Assembly (NCBI GenBank): GCA_021159785.1
Contig: JAGHDU010000257.1
Span: 1-5,523, forward strand
Origin: Staphylothermus sp.
Lineage (GTDB): Archaea; Thermoproteota; Thermoprotei_A; Sulfolobales; Desulfurococcaceae
DNA length: 5,523 nucleotides
Reading direction: 5' to 3'
Shown: positions 1-4,958 of the stretch, piece after piece
Position numbering within the stretch: the first letter of the stretch is position 1
How the letters are laid out: each line of letters begins with the position of its first letter
Program-made: the position numbers and the translations under genes
Notes under the pieces: model-generated
What the model was told of the DNA's origin: nothing
Databases searched by the model: none
What the model saw: the letters and a program-made list of their open reading frames with translations, nothing else

Positions 1-261
1 AAGAAACAAATATATTTCACAATACCATGGAGGGAAATAGGATCATCAATCTGTGGCCTATTCGCAATATTCATTTATTCTACGGTGATGGGGTATTCAA
101 ACTATATTGTTAAGAGCATATATGCTGGTCTACCGATAATAAGCTGGATCGCTATAAGTTCTCTAGTTATATATCTAGCTGTCGTTTATACATTATCTCC
201 TTGGTTTAGAGACTTTGTTAAAATAAGCATCAATGAACTCAGAAGAATGATATCTATGTAA
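1..261 (+). CDS. C-terminal fragment of a membrane protein, probably a polysaccharide/oligosaccharide flippase (Wzx/MATE-like)
   Basis: The frame is open from the first base to TAA at 259-261 and gives 86 residues; the start lies outside the window. Two hydrophobic segments are visible, roughly residues 16-38 and 43-66, followed by a short basic tail ending in RRMISM. The layout IPWREIG, membrane helix, short turn, membrane helix, then SPWFRDFVK resembles the last two helices of archaeal flippases that move lipid-linked sugars across the cytoplasmic membrane during glycan or S-layer glycoprotein synthesis. That family call rests on the C-terminal pattern only. Another multi-pass transporter is possible. 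A gap of more than 240 bases and a divergent candidate sRNA separate it from the next gene, so it is probably the end of its own transcription unit. Confidence 0.6.
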   Translation, partial: KKQIYFTIPWREIGSSICGLFAIFIYSTVMGYSNYIVKSIYAGLPIISWIAISSLVIYLAVVYTLSPWFRDFVKISINELRRMISM

Positions 262-427
262 ATTCTGAGAAACTTTCCAGATATTAATCATCGATAAATA
301 TGACAAAGTATTGCGACTGAAAACACTAGCTTTCTTCATCACTGTACAATAATCATGTAAACATTCACTTTAATCCTATCTATTAAATTTCCTAATTATT
401 TAATACGTGGACCAAATATTTTAGAAA

Positions 428-481
428 GTTCAGCACCAGAAACCTTCTTCATTGATCCGATTATCTAGCCTTCATCATCTA
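428..481 (-). ncRNA. Candidate C/D box guide sRNA (2'-O-methylation guide)
   Basis: Read on the minus strand, the order is: C box ATGATGA (478-472), 12 bases (471-460), D' box CGGA (459-456), 3-base spacer (455-453), C' box ATGAAGA (452-446), 12 bases (445-434), D box CTGA (433-430). The C and D boxes are perfect; C' and D' each differ from consensus at one base, as is common. Both 12-base guides and the short D'-C' spacer match the compact archaeal C/D sRNA layout, in which L7Ae, Nop5 and fibrillarin methylate the target base paired to the fifth guide base before D or D'. By that rule the D guide would target CACCAGAAACCT at its fifth base (A), and the D' guide ATTATCTAGCCT at its fifth base (T/U). 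The terminal stem looks weak. I did not identify the target RNA from memory. Confidence 0.55.
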
Positions 482-505
482 TTTATTTTTGTTGATTATT
501 AGGTG

Positions 506-513
506 TTTTTAAG
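506..513 (-). promoter_or_regulatory. TATA-like box for the candidate C/D sRNA
   Basis: The minus strand reads CTTAAAAA here. Its centre near 509 lies about 26 bases before position 483, just ahead of the C box, which is the usual archaeal TATA to transcription start distance. It falls within the 5' edge of the M20 hydrolase region, so the two units diverge with overlapping control sequence. Confidence 0.35.
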
Positions 514-519
514 GGTGAT
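514..519 (+). promoter_or_regulatory. Ribosome binding site GGTGAT that decides the M20 hydrolase start
   Basis: GGTGAT matches the archaeal anti-Shine-Dalgarno core and ends 4 bases before TTG at 524-526. The longer frame starting at GTG 503 has no comparable site ahead of it. A possible TATA-like stretch (TTTATTTTT, 482-490) would start RNA near 511, downstream of GTG 503. Together these favour TTG 524. Confidence 0.55.
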
Positions 520-523
520 TGTA

Positions 524-1708
524 TTGAGTGGGGGAGGGAAAGTAGTAGAGTTTGCTTCTGAGCTTATACGTGTTAAGAGTCTTTCTGGTGAAGAGAAAGA
601 AGTTGCGTACACTATTAGGGATCTTCTTAGTAGTGTTGGTGTTAATAAGGTGTTTATTGATGAATATGGTAGTGTTGTTGGTATGATCAAGGGTGGTATT
701 GATAAAGTGCTTGTTTTCGAGGGACATATGGATCATGTGCCTGAGGGTGATAGGTCGCAGTGGATTATTGAACCCTACAAACCAACTGTTATCGATGGTA
801 AGCTCTATGGTAGAGGCAGTGTTGATATGAAGGGGGCTATTGCTTCTATGATTTCTTCGATTACTAAATTGGGTGAATCTAAGGATCTTCCAACGATTTA
901 TTATGTTTTTGTACCATTCGAGGAAATATCTGAGGGTACGGTTTTCAAGTATACTATTGATGAATCATTGAAGATTAAACCAGACCTAGTTGTTCTTGGG
1001 GAGGCAACTAATTTGAATCTACATATTGGGCAGAGGGGTAGAACTGTTTTAAGAATAATTCTTAAAGGGAGATCTGCTCATGCTTCTATGCCTTCGAATG
1101 CTGTAAATCCATTAATTGGTACATGTACGTTTATTCGTAGGGTTTCAGAAACAGAGTTTCCTGTTCATGATGTTCTTGGTCAGAGTACTTTTTCACCAAC
1201 GATAATAGATTGTGAACCTAAAAGTACGCCTATGATACCAGATACTTGTGAATTAGTAATTGATTATAGGTTTGTAGTTGGAGAAACTAAGGAGGATATC
1301 CTGAAGAGAATGCAGAGTATTCTTGAAGAACTTAGTAAGGAAGGGAGTATCTTAGGTTATAGCATCGGGATTAATAGAGGGAGAGCTACAATGTGGACTG
1401 GTAAGACTATTAATTATGAAGATTTCTATCCTGCGTGGATCATGGATAGGGACTCCTTGTTGATTAAGAAGGCTTATAGTGCTTTGAAGAAACACGTGGC
1501 TGAATCTATTATTGGTGTTTGGAGATTTAGCACCGATGGAGTATATTCTGCTGGAATGGCTAGTATTCCTACTATAGGGATTGGGCCGGGTGATGAGAAT
1601 TTAGCTCATATGCCTAATGAGTATGTCCCGGTTAAGCATCTCTTGTTGGCTGAGGAGATATATGCTGATATTGCTAAGAATGTTTTCAAATTGGATATAG
1701 ACCGATAA
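524..1708 (+). CDS. M20-family metallohydrolase (ArgE/DapE/YgeY-like peptidase or deacylase)
   Basis: This is a cytoplasmic two-metal (Zn/Co) amidohydrolase expected to remove an acyl or amino-acid group from a small substrate. Numbering from the longest frame (GTG 503, 401 residues), the metal and catalytic motifs are all present: GHMDH (H75, D77), GRGSVDMKG (bridging D108), PFEE (general base E140, metal E141), LGEAT (E167) and AHMPNE (H369). SAHAS (H193) lies in the inserted dimerisation domain, roughly residues 180-290. GQRGR, TDGVYSAG and IGIGPGDE resemble the YgeY-like branch, but substrate cannot be read from sequence, and the selenium link implied by that family's name is not supported here. 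TTG 524 is chosen because of the GGTGAT before it, giving 394 residues; GTG 503 and GTG 515 are alternatives. It stands alone on the plus strand and its end overlaps the convergent transporter gene. Confidence 0.88.
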   Translation: MSGGGKVVEFASELIRVKSLSGEEKEVAYTIRDLLSSVGVNKVFIDEYGSVVGMIKGGIDKVLVFEGHMDHVPEGDRSQWIIEPYKPTVIDGKLYGRGSVDMKGAIASMISSITKLGESKDLPTIYYVFVPFEEISEGTVFKYTIDESLKIKPDLVVLGEATNLNLHIGQRGRTVLRIILKGRSAHASMPSNAVNPLIGTCTFIRRVSETEFPVHDVLGQSTFSPTIIDCEPKSTPMIPDTCELVIDYRFVVGETKEDILKRMQSILEELSKEGSILGYSIGINRGRATMWTGKTINYEDFYPAWIMDRDSLLIKKAYSALKKHVAESIIGVWRFSTDGVYSAGMASIPTIGIGPGDENLAHMPNEYVPVKHLLLAEEIYADIAKNVFKLDIDR

Positions 1709-2546
1709 ATATTCCTAGTGATGTGATTATTGTTCCTAAATATGCTTTTTTAGATGGTTTTTCATGTGCTATTAATCTAGCTATTATTCTTCCTAGAACT
1801 GGTGTTAGGCTTGTAGCTAGTACTGTTGCACCTACGCCTACTAGGCTTATAGCTGTTAGGAAAAGGGTCATTCCAACCCCGAATCCAAGTCCTCCGGTGA
1901 TAAATGCTGTTAATTGTATCTCTTTGAGTTTAAGTGTCATTGGTAAGTATTTGTATGTAAAGATTGATAGTATTAGGGCTGTGGATAAGTTTCTTACAAA
2001 TGCTATTGTTACTGGATCGCCATACATTAAGGCTAGTTTGCTGAGTGTTGCACCCATGCCCCATGAAAGTGCTGTTCCTATCGCGTATAAGAGTCCTCTT
2101 GGCAGTAATCTGTGTTTTTCCCCACTATATGTAATGTATATGCCTAGTAGTGATACGAATGTACCCATTATCATGAGTGTTGTTATTTTTTCGTTATACA
2201 GTATGAATGAGTATAGTTGTGCAAAAAAGATATAGGTATATGAGATCGATATTGCGTTTCCTCCACCTATTCTCTTAATGCTTTTAATATAGAGTGTGTC
2301 TCCTAGTAGAGGGCCGAAGAAAGCACTTATTACAACTATGGGTATTCCTTCGTAGAGTATCCATCGATTATTGAGTGTAAATATGATGTAGATTAGTAGT
2401 AATAATGATGCATAATATGTTCTTAGTGTGTTTAGTACGGTTGATTTTGTTTTGTTCCCATACTTGCTTATTAGTCCTGGTGCAAAGCTCCAGATCATGC
2501 TTGCCGACAATGCTGCCATTATACCGATTATGTAGTATTCATTCAT
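1686..2546 (-). CDS. EamA/DMT-family transporter, ten-helix integral membrane protein
   Basis: The product (286 residues from the ATG) is very hydrophobic and built as two tandem EamA repeats, about residues 4-142 and 147-285, each with five predicted helices; this is the usual length and layout for the drug/metabolite transporter superfamily, which exports or imports amino acids and other small metabolites across the cytoplasmic membrane. Recognisable EamA features include the first-helix stretch AALSASMIWSFAPG, its counterpart in repeat two IGTALSWGMGATLSK, and the conserved end SLTPVLGRIIARLIAHEKPS. The substrate cannot be told. ATG 2546 is preferred over the upstream in-frame GTG 2555 because GTGAT at 2555-2551 makes a ribosome binding site 4 bases before it. 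It is the last gene of the minus-strand operon, starting about 25 bases after the GDPD stop, and its final 23 bases overlap the end of the M20 gene. Confidence 0.88.
   Translation of the reverse strand: MNEYYIIGIMAALSASMIWSFAPGLISKYGNKTKSTVLNTLRTYYASLLLLIYIIFTLNNRWILYEGIPIVVISAFFGPLLGDTLYIKSIKRIGGGNAISISYTYIFFAQLYSFILYNEKITTLMIMGTFVSLLGIYITYSGEKHRLLPRGLLYAIGTALSWGMGATLSKLALMYGDPVTIAFVRNLSTALILSIFTYKYLPMTLKLKEIQLTAFITGGLGFGVGMTLFLTAISLVGVGATVLATSLTPVLGRIIARLIAHEKPSKKAYLGTIITSLGIFIGLYPI
1746..1762 (+). terminator. Possible T-rich terminator for the M20 hydrolase transcript
   Basis: Runs of six T (1746-1751) and five T (1758-1762) begin about 38 bases after the hydrolase stop. Archaeal intrinsic termination depends mainly on U-tracts, so this is a reasonable end point. 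It lies inside the antisense end of the transporter gene, where the same bases encode lysine-rich residues, so coding demand may explain it. Confidence 0.35.
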
Positions 2547-2550
2547 TTTA

Positions 2551-2555
2551 ATCAC
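2551..2555 (-). promoter_or_regulatory. Ribosome binding site GTGAT deciding the transporter start
   Basis: GTGAT on the minus strand ends 4 bases before ATG 2546. The same bases begin an in-frame GTG codon that would add three residues (MIK), so the site argues for the shorter protein. Confidence 0.5.
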
Positions 2556-2571
2556 TGAGTTTCCAACGCTG

Positions 2572-3213
2572 TTAGTTGAGCTTCCATGGAGCGTCTGTGA
2601 TTATTGCATCGATTAATCTGGTTCTATTAAGTTTTCTGTATATGTTTTTATCGTTGACTACCCATGCGTATACTATGTATCCACTGTTCTTGACTTCTTC
2701 CAGGAGGCTTCTATCTATAAATACATAGTTCCATGAGATCCCATCGACTTTTGCTGACTCTATTAGGCATTTAATATTTATGGGTTTAGAGTCAATTGAG
2801 ATGAGAGCTTTCACATTGTCTCCGAGTGCTTGTTTTATATATTTTATTGCAAAATGATCCTTTGAAGAGAAGACTGTACTGTTGGGAAGTTCTTTTTCAT
2901 TAATAACTTTCTTTGCTGTTGCCGAGTTTTTTATATCTATAAGAAGAGTTAGTTTGTATTCTTCGGCTATTTGAATGATCTCGTCGAGTGTTAGGGATAG
3001 TTTTCCTATGTATAGATCTCTGTAGAAAAATTTGTAGTCTATCCATCCCATTATTTTGCCAAGCGTGCTTGGTCTCTTAATGGGGCTGGGACCCTGTTTT
3101 ATAGTTTACTCTCCGTTTACAATGTCTAGGTCTATTTCTATTCCGTCTATTTTTGATTGAAGGTATTTTCTCAGTATGATTTTGTTGTTTGCTCTATGTC
3201 CTATTATTTTCAA
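2572..3213 (-). pseudogene. Glycerophosphodiester phosphodiesterase (GDPD) gene interrupted by an in-frame TAA
   Basis: GDPD enzymes are TIM-barrel proteins that hydrolyse glycerophosphodiesters to glycerol 3-phosphate and an alcohol. Reading from TTG 3213, the first 35 codons carry IIGHRANN (catalytic H6) and DGIEIDLD (metal ligands E26, D28). TAA at 3108-3106 then stops translation. The same frame continues for 177 more codons, with LLIDIK (about 91-95), YAWVVND (182-188) and IDAIITDAPW (201-210), all typical of the family. Restored length is 213 residues, near family size. At the expected second catalytic His (the usual HD motif) there is KQG, with Gln at 40, and D93 stands where many members have Glu. 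ATG 3051 could begin a 159-residue C-terminal piece, but it has no ribosome binding site and would lack the active-site N-terminus. The start is 38 bases after the M42 stop, so the gene sits inside the operon. A base-call error, a true pseudogene, or a repurposed degenerate protein are all possible. Confidence 0.8.
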
Positions 3214-3251
3214 TTCCTATTCCTGAACCCTGCTAATGGTTCATTACTTTA

Positions 3252-4358
3252 TTACTTGATTTTCTTTTTTAAGACATTATTTATCCAGTTGCTATCTATT
3301 CTCTTCGCGGTAGCTATTAGTAGCTTTACAGCGTTTTCTACGTCTTCTAGGCTAAGTAATTCTATTGGTGAGTGTATGTAACGGGTTGGTATGGATAGTG
3401 TTCCTGCTGGGATCCCTGATCTTGTTAGTTGTATAGCTGCCGCATCAGTTGTTCCACCTGTTAGGACTTCTAGTTGGTAAGGTATGTTTTCTTCTTGCGC
3501 TGTTTTTATTAATAGTTCTCTTATTGCTGGGTGAGCTATGTGGCCGGATCCGCTTCTACCATCCATGATTTTTATTGCTGGTCCCTTTCCTATTTTTGTC
3601 ACTTGGTTTTCTTCGGGAACTCCTGGTACATCTGATGCTACGGTTACGTCTATTGCTATTGCTAGGTCTGGGTTGATTGAGTATGCTGATGTTCTCGCTC
3701 CCTTTAATCCTACTTCTTCTTGCACTGTTGCTACTGCGTAGACATCTATTTTTGCATCTTTAAGGTGTTTAATGGTTTCTATCATTGTCGCTACTCCTAC
3801 TTTGTCGTCGAATGCTCTCCCAGTTACTATTTTTCCGTTTCCGAGTTTTACAACGTCTCTTTCGATAACTGCTATGGATCCTATGGTTACTCCTAGTTTT
3901 TCTGCTTCTTCTCTCGAGTTTACTCCAATGTCTATGAATAGGTCGTGTATTGGGATTACTTGTTTTTGTTCTTCAGGTTTCATTATGTGTGGTGGCTTGA
4001 TCCCTACTACTCCTCTGATTATTTTTCCATTGAGTGTTTTTATCAATACTCTCTGACCGGGTAGGATTCTCTCATTCCATCCACCAATTGGGGTGAATTT
4101 TAGAAATCCTTTCTTGTCTATGTGTCTAATCATTAAACCAATCTCGTCCATGTGTGCTGCAAGCATTAATTTTCCTTCTCCACCTCCCTTCTTAACACTG
4201 ATAACATTGCCCATAGAGTCAACCCATATCTCGTCAACATGGGGTTCAAGCTCCTTAATAATAATCTCCCTTACTTCGTCCTCAAAGCCACTAGGAGAAG
4301 GTACATCACATAATTTCTTCAATAACACGTAGATTTCATCAACCAAACCATTCACCAT
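3252..4358 (-). CDS. M42-family aminopeptidase (TET-type; endoglucanase-M/FrvX-like)
   Basis: This cytoplasmic two-metal aminopeptidase should trim free peptides, and relatives assemble into hollow dodecamers (TET particles). All expected residues are visible, numbering from GTG 4370 (372 residues): AAHMDE (H73, D75), GRAFDDK (bridging D188), VQEEVG (general base E218, metal E219), AIDVT (D241) and YIHSPIE (H333). TGGTTDAAAIQ and the LPGQRV/GVVGIKPPH region (the PDZ-like inserted domain, roughly 80-170) also fit. Length is normal. ATG 4358 is preferred because AGGTGGT lies 7 bases before it, but a leaderless GTG 4370 start also fits the promoter position. It is the first gene of an operon with the GDPD gene (38-base gap) and the transporter. 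Third-base usage changes along the gene: about the first 75 codons favour GTT, GGT and AAG, and later ones GTA, GGA and AAA. Confidence 0.93.
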   Translation of the reverse strand: MVNGLVDEIYVLLKKLCDVPSPSGFEDEVREIIIKELEPHVDEIWVDSMGNVISVKKGGGEGKLMLAAHMDEIGLMIRHIDKKGFLKFTPIGGWNERILPGQRVLIKTLNGKIIRGVVGIKPPHIMKPEEQKQVIPIHDLFIDIGVNSREEAEKLGVTIGSIAVIERDVVKLGNGKIVTGRAFDDKVGVATMIETIKHLKDAKIDVYAVATVQEEVGLKGARTSAYSINPDLAIAIDVTVASDVPGVPEENQVTKIGKGPAIKIMDGRSGSGHIAHPAIRELLIKTAQEENIPYQLEVLTGGTTDAAAIQLTRSGIPAGTLSIPTRYIHSPIELLSLEDVENAVKLLIATAKRIDSNWINNVLKKKIK

Positions 4359-4365
4359 GACCCAA

Positions 4366-4372
4366 ACCACCT
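4366..4372 (-). promoter_or_regulatory. Ribosome binding site AGGTGGT for the M42 aminopeptidase
   Basis: AGGTGGT on the minus strand lies 7 bases before ATG 4358. It overlaps GTG 4370, which makes the shorter protein more likely unless the mRNA is leaderless. Confidence 0.45.
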
Positions 4373-4390
4373 ACAGAACCATTATTCATT

Positions 4391-4401
4391 TTATAAATAT
4401 A
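4391..4401 (-). promoter_or_regulatory. TATA box for the M42-GDPD-transporter operon
   Basis: The minus strand reads TATATTTATAA. Its centre near 4396 lies about 26 bases before position 4370, giving either a very short leader to ATG 4358 or leaderless initiation at GTG 4370. No other good promoter is seen before the downstream genes, whose gaps are short. Confidence 0.55.
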
Positions 4402-4435
4402 AACAAATACAACGTAAATAATTTAAACATATACC

Positions 4436-4482
4436 CAAACACCACCAAACACAAAACAAAACCCCATAAAAACAAACCAAAC
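4436..4482 (-). terminator. T/G-rich tract, probable terminator of the winged-helix regulator transcript
   Basis: On the minus strand this stretch is almost free of A and C, with several runs of four to five T (complement of A-runs near 4453-4461 and 4468-4472). It lies about 105-150 bases after the regulator stop and ahead of the M42 TATA box, a sensible place for a U-rich archaeal terminator. No hairpin is evident. The rest of the non-coding stretch 4483-4586 holds only short, non-nested inverted repeats. Confidence 0.4.
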
Positions 4483-4586
4483 AATATAGCATTAAAACCG
4501 AGCAAGAATGCCTAAACGAAAGCAAACCAGCCTCTGCATTAGTTTAGAGAATAAAGGATTCGCTTCATAACATATATGTGTGAATT

Positions 4587-4874
4587 TTATTTAGAATTAG
4601 AAAGTAGAGTATCTACATCAATGGTTTGTTCTACGCATTTCATGAAATTAGATCCTTTATCTGTTAGGGTTACTATTGTGCGAGGTGGTACTGCTCTTAT
4701 TCGTTCTCTTTTGATGAGTCCTAGTTCTTCTAGTACTTCTAGTAACTTATAGACTTGTGTTCTATTGAATCCTGTCACATTGACTATGTCTGTTATACTT
4801 AAGCTTTTTGATGAATAAATCAACTTTAGTAAGGTTATAATTTTTTTAATATGAGTCAATAAAGTATCAGGCAT
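4587..4874 (-). CDS. Small winged-helix DNA-binding transcriptional regulator
   Basis: The 95-residue product looks like a single winged helix-turn-helix domain. A first helix covers about residues 4-20, the turn and recognition helix about 26-50 (SITDIVNVTGFNRTQVYKLL, with LEELGLIKRERI following), and a basic wing about 54-72 (VPPRTIVTLTDKG, the usual last strand and final helix start). The general form resembles archaeal MarR/PadR/ArsR-like regulators, but I cannot assign a family, ligand or operator. There is no sensor domain, so it may bind DNA constitutively or respond through a partner. ATG 4874 is supported by GGGGAT 4 bases upstream (4884-4879). It diverges from the homing-endonuclease-like gene with 84 bases between the start codons, which makes that gene and itself the natural candidate targets. 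The stop is TAA. Confidence 0.8.
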   Translation of the reverse strand: MPDTLLTHIKKIITLLKLIYSSKSLSITDIVNVTGFNRTQVYKLLEVLEELGLIKRERIRAVPPRTIVTLTDKGSNFMKCVEQTIDVDTLLSNSK

Positions 4875-4904
4875 TTATATCCCCGATGTATGTATTGTCT
4901 AATT

Positions 4905-4914
4905 GTTTAAAAAA
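4905..4914 (-). promoter_or_regulatory. Probable TATA box for the winged-helix regulator
   Basis: The minus strand reads TTTTTTAAAC. Its centre near 4909 would start RNA around 4883, just before the ribosome binding site and ATG 4874. It lies almost back to back with the plus-strand TATA at 4916-4925, so a protein bound here would affect both directions. Confidence 0.4.
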
Positions 4915-4915
4915 G

Positions 4916-4925
4916 TTTAAATATA
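4916..4925 (+). promoter_or_regulatory. Probable TATA box for the LAGLIDADG gene
   Basis: TTTAAATATA is centred near 4920, placing transcription start around 4946, about 13 bases before ATG 4959. Confidence 0.45.
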
Positions 4926-4948
4926 ATTATCCAAATATACATATAATT

Positions 4949-4955
4949 GGATGAT
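4949..4955 (+). promoter_or_regulatory. Ribosome binding site GGATGAT for the LAGLIDADG gene
   Basis: GGATGAT lies 3 bases before ATG 4959. The ATG inside the site (4951) stops after three codons, so 4959 is the start. An intact promoter and ribosome site imply that the gene was expressed, or recently was. Confidence 0.5.
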
Positions 4956-4958
4956 AAG

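Noticed and set aside
499..736. Two short minus-strand open frames (63 and 75 codons)
   Set aside because: They overlap the well-supported N-terminus of the M20 hydrolase in the antisense direction and have no recognisable features.
1723..2235. 170-codon plus-strand open frame
   Set aside because: It lies wholly antisense to the EamA transporter, whose two-repeat membrane pattern is clear; the frame has no family features and reflects codon bias of the real gene.
3106..3108. Pyrrolysine or selenocysteine recoding of the GDPD stop
   Set aside because: The codon is TAA, not TAG or TGA, and the position is not a catalytic Cys or Lys position in the family. Nonsense mutation or base error is simpler.
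3157..3381. 74-codon plus-strand open frame across the M42-GDPD junction
   Set aside because: It is antisense to the end of the M42 gene and the N-terminal part of the interrupted GDPD gene, which account for the sequence.
3538..4332. Three plus-strand open frames of 67-94 codons (3538-3741, 3772-4056, 4093-4332)
   Set aside because: All are antisense to the M42 aminopeptidase, which has every catalytic residue; none shows a recognisable domain or ribosome binding site.
4507..4547. Inverted repeats AATGC/GCATT (4507-4511, 4536-4540) and CTAAAC/GTTTAG (4512-4517, 4542-4547) as a structured RNA or mobile-element end
   Set aside because: The two pairs are short and not nested, so they cannot form one simple hairpin, and no other RNA-gene feature or element end is seen.
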